From CAG-452 sp045531335 (lineage in GTDB: Bacteria; Bacillota; Clostridia; TANB77; CAG-508): a DNA stretch of 64,000 bases. The stretch is from the NCBI GenBank assembly GCA_045531335.1, contig JAZSDU010000034.1, forward strand, positions 20,834-84,833. Direction: 5' to 3'. Shown piece by piece: positions 27,901 to 37,211 of this stretch. The stretch's first letter is position 1. Each line of letters opens with the position of its first letter. Below the pieces are notes generated by a model, which was not told the DNA's origin, searched no databases, and saw only the letters and a list, made by a program, of their open reading frames with translations. The position numbers and the translations under genes were made by a program.

Positions 27901-28527
27901 ATGGAGAATGCATCAAAAGCTTTGCTTATGGCAGGGGGAACATTATTAGCAATACTTATTTTAACTGTATTAATATATACGCTTAATGCAAGTAATACAT
28001 TAGCACAGGCACAAGATGAAAAAAAATTAGCACAGCAAACATCAGCATTTAATAAAGAATATGAAGCATATGAGAAAAGTCGAATGTATGGAACAGATGT
28101 TATAACTGTTGTAAATAAGGCTATTGATTATAATCAAAGATTAGGTATTAATGATGAAGAATACTTTATAAATATAGTTTTGGATTTGAGGGGTGCGTCT
28201 TTTAATACTAGCAGAACAGTAACTTGGGAAAAAAATGGTGTAAAAAAAGATGAAAAGAATTATACAGATATAGGATTAGGTAATGATGTATATCAGTTGA
28301 AAACTGGAACAGGAACAGGAACTGGAGTAAATGAAACATTAAAGACATTTTTTTCACAGACTGCAAGTGATGATGTACAGTCTGTTATTAATCCAGATGG
28401 AACAAAAACAACAACATATACATATAGCGGTTTAAATGCTTTTAAAAGAGCTACATTTACATGCGAAAATGTTAGTTATAGTCCAATAACAGGAAGAATT
28501 GATTCTATGACATTTAAACAAATCTAA
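27901..28527 (+). CDS. Pilin-like protein 1 of the Tad-like cluster
   Basis: This 208-aa protein begins MENASKALLMAGG followed by a hydrophobic segment to residue 29, then a conserved EYEAYEKSRMYGTDVITVVNKAID block, shared in degenerate form with the third small protein. The rest is strand-rich with a short TG repeat (TGTGTGTG). There is no classic GXXXXEY Flp cleavage site. Its place after the platform gene suggests a pilin or pseudopilin. The start follows GGAAGGAG. Confidence 0.65.
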   Translation: MENASKALLMAGGTLLAILILTVLIYTLNASNTLAQAQDEKKLAQQTSAFNKEYEAYEKSRMYGTDVITVVNKAIDYNQRLGINDEEYFINIVLDLRGASFNTSRTVTWEKNGVKKDEKNYTDIGLGNDVYQLKTGTGTGTGVNETLKTFFSQTASDDVQSVINPDGTKTTTYTYSGLNAFKRATFTCENVSYSPITGRIDSMTFKQI

Positions 28528-28538
28528 GGAGAAAAAAT

Positions 28539-28976
28539 ATGGAGAATGCGTCAAAAGCCTTGCTTATGGCAGGTGGAGTATTAATTGCAATATTAATACT
28601 AACTGTAGTAGTAATTTTATTTAATACTTATGGGCAACTAGCACCAACATATGAGAAAGAATTAGAAGAAAATGAAATAAAAAAGTTTAATAATAATTTT
28701 ACAAAGTTTGAAGGAAGAGAAGATATTACAATACAAGAAATAGTTAGTCTTACTAATTTTGCTAAGCAATACGAACAAGAAACAGAAATTGGTATTGAAG
28801 TAATTTTTTCAGCAACTGATTTAACAGAAAAAGACGAAGAATACTTAATTAATCTAATAAAAGACAATTCAGTTAATGGAGATGGGACAATTAAACATTA
28901 TAAATGTAATAGCGCAAATACAGAATACGAATATGGAAAAGTAAATGTTATAAAATTCCAGCAAATTTATAAATAA
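28539..28976 (+). CDS. Pilin-like protein 2
   Basis: This 145-aa paralogue begins MENASKALLMAGGVLIAILIL, nearly the same N-terminal helix as the protein upstream, but the rest has diverged (NNFTKFEGREDITIQEIVSLTNFAKQYE). It lies 11 bases after the upstream gene. Export and assembly by the Tad-like machine are inferred. Confidence 0.6.
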   Translation: MENASKALLMAGGVLIAILILTVVVILFNTYGQLAPTYEKELEENEIKKFNNNFTKFEGREDITIQEIVSLTNFAKQYEQETEIGIEVIFSATDLTEKDEEYLINLIKDNSVNGDGTIKHYKCNSANTEYEYGKVNVIKFQQIYK

Positions 28977-28991
28977 AAAAATAAAAAAATG

Positions 28992-29020
28992 TTGCATATT
29001 GTAGTTAAAAATATTATAAT
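28992..29020 (+). promoter_or_regulatory. Internal sigma-A-type promoter in the pilin cluster
   Basis: TTGCAT and TATAAT with a 17-base spacer lie 19 bases before the start of the third small protein, so the distal genes can be transcribed separately. Confidence 0.6.
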
Positions 29021-29038
29021 AAAGGAGGATGGCTAAGT

Positions 29039-29470
29039 ATGAAACAACAGCTTTTAATAGTTCTTGCAGTTCTATTTATTATAATATGTGTAATATGTGT
29101 ATATTTAATAAATATAAATTCAGAAAAAAAAGCTTTAATAGATTACAATAGCCAATACGAAGCTTATTTAAATAAAGAAGTTTTAGGAACAGAGATAGCA
29201 ACATTAATAAATAAGGCAATAGACCAAAATGAAAAAAATAATATACAAAAAGATGAAAAAGGTTATTATATAAACAATTTACAAAACAGTATAAAAATAG
29301 ATTTAAAAATGACAACAATAGATAAAACATACCCAATGGAAGAAATATATAATAAAGAAATAACAAACTTTGTACAAAATTTTAATTTAATAGAATTTAA
29401 ATGTATAAATATAGAATATCATGAAGATACAGGAAAAGTATCAAAACTAGTTTTTGAAGAACTAGAATAA
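29039..29470 (+). CDS. Pilin-like protein 3
   Basis: This 143-aa protein has an N-terminal hydrophobic helix (residues 4-24) and the shared block SQYEAYLNKEVLGTEIATLIN. The start differs from its neighbours (MKQQLLIVLAV), so it may be a minor component. A strong AAAGGAGG site precedes it. Confidence 0.55.
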   Translation: MKQQLLIVLAVLFIIICVICVYLININSEKKALIDYNSQYEAYLNKEVLGTEIATLINKAIDQNEKNNIQKDEKGYYINNLQNSIKIDLKMTTIDKTYPMEEIYNKEITNFVQNFNLIEFKCINIEYHEDTGKVSKLVFEELE

Positions 29471-29541
29471 CAAAGTTATTAATGTTTTAGAATGAAAGTT
29501 CTAAAGATAAAATAAATAAAAATTCAAAGGAGGAAAAAATT

Positions 29542-29925
29542 ATGGAGAATGCATCAAAAGCTTTAATTATTGCAGGAGCAATATTAATATCTATATTATT
29601 AATAAGTGTAGGTATAATGATATTTAATAGTTCATCAGGACTATTTAGTTCAGCACAATCTAGTATGTCTGATCAAGAAATGCAAATGTTTAACCAAAAA
29701 TTTACTATGTATGAAGGATCAAAAGTTTCAGCAAGTGCAGTTAAACAACTTATAAGAGATGTTGAGGCTAATAATGCAGATGAAGAAAATCCTGACATTA
29801 CATTAGCTGGTAGCTATACAACAACTGCTACAGTAGTAAATGCATATCAATATACAGTTACATGCACTACTACAGATGGTGTTGTTAGTACAATAACAAT
29901 AAACAAAACAACATCAGGAAGCTAG
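29542..29925 (+). CDS. Pilin-like protein 4 (candidate major subunit)
   Basis: This 127-aa protein begins MENASKALIIAGAILISILL, then a Ser-rich stretch and a compact beta-rich tail full of Thr (residues 93-125). The strong AAAGGAGG site, small size and Thr/Ser-rich tail fit a major structural pilin, but this is inference. Confidence 0.6.
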   Translation: MENASKALIIAGAILISILLISVGIMIFNSSSGLFSSAQSSMSDQEMQMFNQKFTMYEGSKVSASAVKQLIRDVEANNADEENPDITLAGSYTTTATVVNAYQYTVTCTTTDGVVSTITINKTTSGS

Positions 29926-29935
29926 GAGTTAAATT

Positions 29936-30433
29936 ATGGAAAACGCAGCAGACGCTTTAAAAATTGCATTTGCAATATTTGTATTTGTACTTGCAATCAC
30001 AATAACTTTTTCAGTAATTTCACATGCAAAATCAACGGCTGATGTTGTGCTTTACTATAGTGATAAGACTAATTTTTATGATCACACAGCGTCATCAAGC
30101 AATGGTAACAGACAAGTGTCTGTTACAGAAGTGATTTCAACATTATATAGATATTATAAAGAATCAATATCTGTTACAGTTGATTTAGGTGCTGAAGGCG
30201 TAACTACATTTGATTTATCAAATTCATCATCTAGTATAACTCAGATAGAGAATAATTTAAAAATTTATATAGCTAATTTACTTACTTCACATGGAGAAAG
30301 TAAATTTACAGAAGAGTTTGTAGAAGTACCAATTAGCGGTATTTATGAAACTGGAGATGATGATACACAAATAACTTTATCATCTGGAGGTAAAAAAGTA
30401 TATGTAACATATACTTTAGACTCAGGTACATAA
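29936..30433 (+). CDS. Pilin-like protein 5
   Basis: This 165-aa protein begins MENAADALKIAFAIFVFVLA, a variant of the shared N-terminal helix. A conserved YYSDKTNFYDH segment follows residue 39, then a Ser-rich beta domain. It starts 10 bases after the previous gene. Confidence 0.6.
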   Translation: MENAADALKIAFAIFVFVLAITITFSVISHAKSTADVVLYYSDKTNFYDHTASSSNGNRQVSVTEVISTLYRYYKESISVTVDLGAEGVTTFDLSNSSSSITQIENNLKIYIANLLTSHGESKFTEEFVEVPISGIYETGDDDTQITLSSGGKKVYVTYTLDSGT

Positions 30434-30441
30434 CTATTATA

Positions 30442-30466
30442 TGGGCAGGGAAAAAGCCCTGCCCAA
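30442..30466 (+). terminator. Hairpin terminator in the pilin cluster
   Basis: TGGGCAGGG and CCCTGCCCA form a nine-base GC-rich stem, followed by A-rich rather than T-rich sequence, so it may slow or attenuate rather than stop transcription. Confidence 0.5.
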
Positions 30467-30470
30467 AAAA

Positions 30471-30530
30471 TAATTAATAATGAATGGTGAATTAAAATAT
30501 TCATTATTCACTATTAATTATTCACTATAA
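30471..30530. repeat. AT-rich inverted repeat
   Basis: AATTAATAATGAATGGTGAAT is matched imperfectly in inverse orientation by ATTCATTATTCACTATTAATT across a short loop. It separates pilin-like genes 5 and 6. Confidence 0.6.
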
Positions 30531-30552
30531 ACCTGTTAAGGAGGATGTTAAA

Positions 30553-31089
30553 ATGAGTGATACACTAATTACAATAATAGCTGCATTTTCAGCAGTTACA
30601 TTAATGTTTATATTTCCACTTATGTCTGTATCAGAAAGAAATGATGATATAGCACAAACAGCAGTACAAACTGCAACATCAGAATTTGTAGATAAAATAG
30701 CTGTATCAGGAAGTATAAAACCTAGTGATTATGAAGAATATGAAAAAAGATTACTTGCAACTGGAAATACATATGATATAGAAATAGAAGTACAAGTACT
30801 AGATGAAAATCCAGGTAAAAAAGGTACTGGACAAACAGCTCAAGACTTAATAGGAGAGAATGTACGTTATTCTGTATATACAACAAAAATATTAGATGAT
30901 ATGTACAATGATGATGGAAGTTCACAAAATTTTGTATTAAAAAAAGGTGATAATGTAATAGTTACAGCAAAGAATACAAATAAAACTTTAGCACAAACAT
31001 TAAGATCATTTTTCTATAAAGTTACAGGACAAGGAACATATCAAGTAGGTGCAAGTAGTTCTAGCATGGTAATAAATACAGGGAAATAA
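30553..31089 (+). CDS. Pilin-like protein 6
   Basis: This 178-aa protein has an N-terminal hydrophobic helix (MSDTLITIIAAFSAVTLMFI) and a soluble domain with EFVDKIAVSGSIKPSDYEEY, a pattern often seen in TadE-like minor pilins. It follows an AAGGAGG site and precedes the large TadG-like gene. Confidence 0.55.
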   Translation: MSDTLITIIAAFSAVTLMFIFPLMSVSERNDDIAQTAVQTATSEFVDKIAVSGSIKPSDYEEYEKRLLATGNTYDIEIEVQVLDENPGKKGTGQTAQDLIGENVRYSVYTTKILDDMYNDDGSSQNFVLKKGDNVIVTAKNTNKTLAQTLRSFFYKVTGQGTYQVGASSSSMVINTGK

Positions 31090-31110
31090 TTAATTAAATA
31101 TATACAAAAG

Positions 31111-31168
31111 TTTGAAGTGAGAGGTGATATGGAATATTTCTAAAAGGATACTCCATTTCATGTCTCAC
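31111..31168 (+). promoter_or_regulatory. Hairpin upstream of the TadG-like gene
   Basis: TGAAGTGAGAGGTGATATGG is imperfectly complementary to CCATTTCATGTCTCACTTTA about 20 bases on. The hairpin ends about 40 bases before the start codon and could be an attenuator or mRNA-stabilising structure. Confidence 0.4.
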
Positions 31169-31210
31169 TTTATTAGTAAGAGACTTAAAGAAAAGAATTG
31201 AGGTGAAAAG

Positions 31211-33851
31211 ATGAAATTACAAAATTTATCAGTAATATTTATAGTTATTATAATACCTATAATATTAATAGTTTCATATTATATATCTTTACAAGTAGAT
31301 ACTATAAATATGCAAACTGCGTATAACACAAAGCTTTTAGAGTCTACTAAAGAAGCAATAGAAGCATTTGAGATAAATACAGTAGAGTGGAATGACGCAT
31401 ATTCTGAAACAGCAGATTCAAAGCGTAGAGATATAATGGCATCAATTAACACATTTACAACATCTTTTTCAAATAGTATAGGAATGGGTGGAGCAAGTAA
31501 AGAAACAGTTTTATCATATGTTCCAGCAATAGCTTTTACTTTATATGATGGATATTACATCTATTCACCTGCAGAAACAAAAGAAGTTATAAAAGATGAT
31601 AACGGTGTAGCAGTTTTTATGTCTAGAGAATTAGCAAATGATATAGGATATGCAAGTTATGATGAAGCAGTTCATAAAGGTAAAATATTATATGTTGCAG
31701 AAAGAAATCCACAAGACACATATACTACTGAAGATGGAGAATCTAAGCAATTTACACTAAATCCAGGGGATGCAAAAACAACATACTCACATATATTAAA
31801 ACCATTTACAGCATATTCTGCAAGATACAAAAAAGAAGTTAGCGATACAGACATAACAGTAAACTATACATTAGACAACTATATTACCATATATGGAAAA
31901 GTAAACGGAGTTTATGAAAAAAAGTCAGGTTATTTAATAGATACAGATACAGCAAAAATAACTATGCCAGTAGAAACAATAAACGGAATAAAATTAAATG
32001 AAAATATTGATATTAAGCCTGAAACACTAAGTGAAAAAATAGCATGGAAAATAACAGAAAATGGTCCATACACAGTAGGAACATATACATATGTGTACGA
32101 AGCTGAAAACAATACTAAAGTATATTTTGATGGAAATACTCCATTCCAAGTTAGTAGTACTGGAATAAGAACTAATTTGAGTGATTTAAGTAGTGTTAAA
32201 TACAAAAAATTATCAATTTATGAAAATAAAGTTAATAATACTTGTATAGAAATTTATCAAGCATTAATTGGAAATTGTGACAGTATAGAACAAGGTAAAT
32301 GGTATACAGATACAAAATCAGGAGTAGAAGTTACTTCTGATTATGGACAACCTAATGATCCAGATAGTCGTCTATATCTTGATACTAGTGCAGTTAATTA
32401 TTATGTAGAATCATATGCATTTTCAGAATGGGTGTATGATAAATTAGGTAGCATAACAGTAGGCGATATGCAAGGAGAAACAGGAGAAATTACTATTACA
32501 GGAACTATATTTGATGATATAGAAAAAGAAAACTCAGTATTTAACCTTCATAAAAGAGAAGTGATTAAACAAGCTGTAATTAGCAACTTAAACCAAGCTA
32601 TAACAAGTTATAGTCGTAATTCACCAGGAGAATTTTTTCTTCCGGTTTTATCAGAAACAGATTGGGATAAAATATTAGATAATGTCTCAATAATAACATT
32701 TGTGCAAGGAATTCCAATCGGAATGAAATATTATAACAATTATGCAATAGCAACAAGTACCTCAAATAAGGAATATGTAGACCCAGACGAAATTTATTTA
32801 AATAGCAATAGCGATATGTATTACCATTTACCATATTGTGACGAAATAAATGGAAGTAATTTAAAAGGATATAGAAGTATTGATTATAGAATAAAGTCAT
32901 ATGAATATGATAATGCTGGAACAGAAGAAACATGGTATTACTATAAGCATGCTGAAACTAACACTAGCAAAGAAGAGTGCTATTATTGTTTAGTACAAAG
33001 ATCTTTATATGAAAAAGATATTGATGACGAAAAGACAACAGCATATGAAACAGCATTAGCAAGAGAAAAATATGCTGCAAGAACAACAAGTATACCTAAT
33101 CCTGTAACAGCAGATTTAGGCGGAGCTCCAGGTGGCGATACTCCAGGTGGCGGAGGCTCTGACGATGGTTCAGGTGGCGGAGGCTCTGATGATGGTTCAG
33201 GTGGCGGAGGCTCTGACGATGATACTCTAGAGTTGCCAAATTCAGGAGATGTAATAGTAGAAAAGTCAAATGACGATGATGAAGATATTACTGAAGAAAT
33301 TTATATACCACAAGATGGATATTATGAAATAATCCTTGTAGCAGGAGGCGGAGGCGGAATTGAAGGAAGCTGGATTCTGCAAGAATGGTGGTATATATAT
33401 GGTGGAGGAAGTGGAGCCGGATTTAAACGGAACCGTATACTTGTACGAAGGAAACTATGAATACCAAGTAGGAAAAGGTGGAACCAATGGAACTAAAAAC
33501 TATGCTTCAAATGGAGGAACATCATGGTTTAAAGATTCATCAGGAATGAAAATAAAATTATCAGGAGGAAAAAAAGGAGCAATGAAGCAATTGGGGGCAA
33601 AAGATTTAGGAGGAACAGTTGAAGAAAATAATTATGACTCGGGTTTTGGATATCCTGGAAAAACAACAGAAGTTAAAGCGTTTGATGGAGTTAAATCAGC
33701 TTACAATGGTGCAGAATCTGTATTTAGTAGCATAGGTGATGGTAAGAGAGGACAAGGAGGAGACTCTGAAGACATAGATGTTTTTGGCTCAGGTAGAGAT
33801 GATACTAAAGGAATAGGAGGATTTATTAGAATAACTTATATAGAACCATAA
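31211..33851 (+). CDS. Large TadG-like anchored protein with Gly-rich C-terminus, read with a +1 shift
   Basis: The joined product is 879 aa. Residues 8-28 form a membrane helix. The next 600 residues are a mixed domain with TAFTLYDGYYIYSPAET-like segments found in pilus tip/minor proteins. A linker with three near-identical 9-residue units (GGGGSDDGS) follows at residues 645-670. The last 180 residues are Gly-rich (ILVAGGGGGIEGSW; YEYQVGKGGTNGTKNY) and half of them require the shift at 33428. The Gly-rich domain may be an adhesive tip. Confidence 0.7.
33144..33222 (+). repeat. 27-base tandem repeat in the TadG-like gene
   Basis: Nearly three copies of a 27-base unit (CAGGTGGCGGAGGCTCTGAC plus GATGGTT) encode Gly-Gly-Gly-Gly-Ser-Asp-Asp-Gly-Ser. 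Copy number is likely to vary by slippage. Confidence 0.85.
33428..33430 (+). other. +1 frameshift site in the TadG-like gene
   Basis: In-frame AAA CGG AAC. Skipping the C reads GGA and continues GF-K-G-TVYLYEGNYEY. The unshifted frame stops at 33460. Confidence 0.82.
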
Positions 33852-33912
33852 TAATACAATCTTAATTCACAACATATTCATTTTTTAGAAAATTAATTAA
33901 ATAAAAGTTTTA

Positions 33913-33966
33913 AAATTAAAAAAATGGTTATCCTAAAATTAGGGTGACCATTTTTTATGAGAATTT
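33913..33966 (+). repeat. Direct repeat, left copy, with terminator of the Tad-like cluster
   Basis: These 54 bases recur at 35028-35081 with one difference near the 3' end. They contain a hairpin (TGGTTATCCT/AGGGTGACCA) followed by T residues that would terminate the pilus cluster. The last bases ATGAGAATT equal the first three codons of spoIVB. The remaining gap to the transposase (33967-34222) holds GGGACG palindromes and nothing else that I can see. Confidence 0.85.
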
Positions 33967-33981
33967 CAGGAACGAATTTTA

Positions 33982-34040
33982 GGGACGCCCTTCAAAATCC
34001 AGGGACAGGTCTCAGATTTCAGGGACGCCCTTCAAATTGC
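33982..34040. repeat. GGGACGCCCTTCAAAAT motifs left of the transposase
   Basis: AGGGACGCCCTTCAAA occurs twice, with CAGGGACAGGTCTCAGATTT between. The inverse of the same motif lies at 34976-35008 on the other side of the transposase, as expected for REP-type ends recognised by a RAYT. Confidence 0.75.
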
Positions 34041-34222
34041 AGTCCACTTAAAATGTCGAAATTAAACGAAAGGTTTTTATTGCAATTATTTTAAAATTAG
34101 TGTAAATTTATTTTAGGCACGAACTTCAGAGTGTATTAAAAAAGATTAAAATCAAGATTAGATGTACAAATATCAATTTGTGCATATGGGGGTATAATAA
34201 AAAGAAAGAAGGTTGATATATT

Positions 34223-34975
34223 ATGCCTCGTATAGCGCGAGAATATTTAGATACATCTTTTTTTCATGTAATAGTACAAGGAATAAAAAAAGAGTATATT
34301 TTTAAGAAAGACAATTATAAAGAAAGATATCTCTATTTAATTAATAAATATAGGGAGAAATATGATGTAGAAATTATTGCATATTGTATAATGGATAATC
34401 ATGTACATTTGTTAATATATAGCGATGAGACTGAAAAATTATCTAATTTCATGCATAGAATAAATACAATATATGCACAACATTATAATAAACAAGAAAA
34501 AAGAGTAGGATATGTTTATAGAAATAGATATGTTAGTGAAGCAATAACTAATGAATATTATTTGATTAGATGTATAGATTATATACATAAGAATCCTGTG
34601 AAAGCAAAAAAAGTGGAAAAATGTGAAGATTATAAATATTCTAGTTATCATCAATATATAAAAAATATGGGGATAGCTACAAATGAGAAACTTATAGAAG
34701 TTATTGGAAAATGTAATTATAAAGAGTTATTCAAAGAATTAAACAATGATGAATATTTTTATGATGTAGATGTAGATAAAAAAGAAATTTTGGAAAACGT
34801 TTTATATAAATTTTCTAAAGAAAAGAAAAAGACATTAGAAGAAATTATAAAAGAAGAAGATTTACTCAAAGAACTAATAAAATTATTAAAAGAGAAACAT
34901 AAGATTACATATGTTGAGATTATGGATAGATTTCAGATTTCGAAAAGTGAAATGAATAATTTGAAAAAAATTTGA
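34223..34975 (+). mobile_element. REP-associated (RAYT-like) Y1 transposase
   Basis: This 250-aa protein is an IS200/TnpA-REP family HUH nuclease: MPRIAREYLDTSFFHVIVQG, then the HUH motif in DNHVHLLIYSDE near residue 58, and a catalytic-Tyr helix region NEYYLIRCIDYIHKNPVKA near residue 113. The C-terminal 80 residues are a helical extension typical of RAYTs. No second transposase gene is present, and palindromic motifs flank it. It probably mobilises the GGGACAG/GGGACGC repeats. Confidence 0.85.
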
Positions 34976-35008
34976 ACCCCGTCCCTGAATTTTGAAGGGC
35001 GTCCCTAG
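34976..35008. repeat. Right-end REP motif of the transposase unit
   Basis: CCCCGTCCCTGAATTTTGAA continuing GGGCGTCCCTAG is the inverse of the left-end motif at 33982-34040 and starts at the transposase stop codon. Confidence 0.75.
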
Positions 35009-35027
35009 AATGATTTAAAATGAATTT

Positions 35028-35081
35028 AAATTAAAAAAATGGTTATCCTAAAATTAGGGTGACCATTTTTGATGAGAATTA
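35028..35081 (+). repeat. Direct repeat, right copy, overlapping the spoIVB start
   Basis: This is the second copy of the 54-base repeat (one mismatch). It supplies the terminator-like hairpin, the only plausible ribosome-binding sequence (AGGGTGA, inside the hairpin) and the first three codons of spoIVB. Confidence 0.85.
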
Positions 35082-36288
35082 TAAGAAGAATTTTTTTAAT
35101 TTTAATTTTATTAATAATATTAGCATATGTAACCAATATTACAGCTATACCTGATAGCATTGTTTTATTTCAAGGAGAAAATCTTGAATTAGGAACTATT
35201 TTTGGAATTTATATAAATGAGGCAGGTAATAATCAAGAAACAGTCCAAGCATCTAGTACAATAGAAAATAGTAACAAGGTAGAGAAGAAGAAAATGACTA
35301 TAAGTTTATTTAATTTAATAGATATAAAGGATATTGAAGTTAATACTATTGCAAACACAACAGTTATTCCTCTAGGGAATTCCGTAGGCTTAAAGCTATA
35401 TACAAATGGAGTACTTGTTGTTGGAATGACAGAAATTGAAGGAGAAAAACCATATGAAAATTCAGGAATAGAAGAAGGAGATATGATTGTAGAAATTAAT
35501 GAAGAAGAGATAACATGTACATCTGAATTAGTAAATAGTGTTAATAATTCAAATGGAGAAACGCTAAATGTAAAATATTTAAGAGATGGTGAAGAATATG
35601 TGGCAACAATGGCTCCAATAAAAACAAAGGATAATGAATATAAATTAGGATTATGGGTAAGAGATGGAGCGGCAGGTATAGGAACTATTAGCTATTATGA
35701 GCCTCAAAGTGGAAATTATGCTGCACTTGGACATGGCATAATAGATATTGATACACAAGAATTAATAAATATTTCTAGTGGAGAATTAGTAACTTCAAAA
35801 ATATCATCAATTGTAAAAGGAGAGGAAGGGATTCCTGGAGAAATAAAGGGAAGTATTGTTAATCGGAAAGACAATTGGAAGTGTTAGCAAAAATACTGAT
35901 TTTGGAATTTATGGTAATGTAAGTGATATATCAAAATTGAATTGCGATATTAATAATCAAATAGAAGTAGCAAACAGAGATGAGATTCAAACAGGAAATG
36001 CAAAAATTTTATTAAATTTAGAAAATGGAATAAGAGAGGAATATGATATACAAATTACAAAAATTTATAGAAATAATAATAGTAATAATAAAAGTATGCT
36101 AATAAAAGTAACAGATGAAAGACTATTAGAATTAACAGGAGGAATAGTACAGCGGAATGAGTGGAGCACCAATTGTACAGAACAATAAATTTATAGGGGC
36201 AGTAACACATGTATTAGTAAATGACCCAACCACCGGCTATGCAGTATTTGGAGATTTAATGATAAAACAATCAAGAGAAATTAACTAA
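35072..36288 (+). CDS. spoIVB: SpoIVB S55 serine peptidase, read with two +1 shifts
   Basis: The joined product is 404 aa, normal for SpoIVB. It has an N-terminal membrane segment (residues 5-22), a PDZ domain at about 115-195 (GIEEGDMIVEINEEEI) and the S55 peptidase domain. Catalytic elements are AALGHGIIDID (His), DERLLELTGGIVQ (Asp) and GMSGAPI (Ser). The Ser motif is reached only after both shifts (35864, 36153). SpoIVB crosses the intermembrane space to trigger pro-sigma-K processing. The start is ATG 35072 inside a direct repeat. Confidence 0.9.
35864..35866 (+). other. +1 frameshift site 1 in spoIVB
   Basis: In-frame AAT CGG AAA. Skipping the C reads GGA and gives IVN-G-KTIGSVS. The unshifted frame stops at 35887. 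Confidence 0.88.
36153..36155 (+). other. +1 frameshift site 2 in spoIVB
   Basis: In-frame CAG CGG AAT. Skipping the C reads GGA and gives GGIVQ-G-MSGAPI, the catalytic serine motif. The unshifted frame stops at 36188. Confidence 0.9.
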
Positions 36289-36301
36289 AATTATATAAAG
36301 T

Positions 36302-36333
36302 GAGACAAAAGGGGGACAGCCCCCTTTTGTCTC
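36302..36333. repeat. GGGACAG-family palindrome after spoIVB
   Basis: A perfect 32-base palindrome (GAGACAAAAGGGGG... CCCCCTTTTGTCTC) that could serve as a terminator. Confidence 0.8.
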
Positions 36334-36339
36334 AAATGA

Positions 36340-36366
36340 AAATGCGAGCATTAAGCTCGCATTAAA
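36340..36366 (-). terminator. Hairpin between spoIVB and the YhhN gene
   Basis: AATGCGAGC and GCTCGCATT form a nine-base stem with a five-base loop. It lies 17 bases past the stop of the minus-strand gene and is flanked by T-rich sequence on that strand. Confidence 0.6.
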
Positions 36367-36382
36367 TAGGCAAAAAATTCGG

Positions 36383-37012
36383 TTATCGACATGCAAGTAT
36401 AATAAATTGACCAAGTGGATAGAAGATCCACACCAGTTTACGCAATGTAGGACTCTTAATTTTAAAAACAGTTTCTGCACCGATTATAAAATCGGAAATT
36501 AAGAATGACAATGCACCCACTACAGACAATGATTTGGCAACATAAGAATATGATGCAATTGTTATAAAGTTCAATCCTATAATTAAAATATAAACTCCGA
36601 ATACAATTAGCATTATTGCAGGCAAACGTTCTTTAGATTTGGTAACACAAATTACCGCAAGTATAAACATTAACGCAATAAATACAATTCCTGCAATTGC
36701 CCCAGGATTAAAGAACCCTGAATTGCCGAGCAAAGTATAATATGCTTTTGCATACACAATATGAGCTATCATAAAGAACCCAGCACCTACATACATAAGC
36801 TTTTTGGGCCTTTTCTCAAGTGGCATGCCATTGAGAGAAATGTCTCCTATAAAGGAGAACAACATTGCTATACAGCAAATTTTGGTGTCGATTCCAGGAC
36901 GAACCCAATATAAGATAATAGCCAAGCCAAGCAAGCTTGCACTTATCATAAGTTTCGTCTGATTGGAGATTAGTGGGATATACCCCATGAGTTTATTAAA
37001 CCGTTTTTTCAT
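36383..37012 (-). CDS. YhhN/TMEM86-family membrane protein
   Basis: This 209-aa protein has about seven hydrophobic segments and the YhhN layout (AMLFSFIGDISLN near residue 62, then GAGFFMIAHIVYAKAYY). Eukaryotic relatives are lysoplasmalogenases; bacterial function is unknown. Codon use is richer in GC than the neighbours (GGC, CTC, GGG, CCC), suggesting recent acquisition. Its codon 4 is CGG, the only in-frame CGG in the window without a frame change; an in-frame ATG lies five codons later and could be the true start. Confidence 0.8.
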   Translation of the reverse strand: MKKRFNKLMGYIPLISNQTKLMISASLLGLAIILYWVRPGIDTKICCIAMLFSFIGDISLNGMPLEKRPKKLMYVGAGFFMIAHIVYAKAYYTLLGNSGFFNPGAIAGIVFIALMFILAVICVTKSKERLPAIMLIVFGVYILIIGLNFITIASYSYVAKSLSVVGALSFLISDFIIGAETVFKIKSPTLRKLVWIFYPLGQFIILACR

Positions 37013-37211
37013 TTAACCATTCCTTTCTAAAATTATTTTTTTAAAGGTAAATAAAAAAATTGCCATACTTTAATTATACAACACAAGGAAAATTATGTCA
37101 ACGAAAGAGAAGAGAACGAATCGGAGAATGAGGAAAACTTTGTCACAAATAGAAAATAAATGTCATAATATATAGTATATCCTAATATGAATCAGGAGGT
37201 GCTTTTGTATT

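Noticed and set aside
34223..34975. A complete IS200/IS605 element with TnpB
   Set aside because: No TnpB or other accessory gene is adjacent; the C-terminal extension and flanking palindromes fit a single-gene RAYT better.
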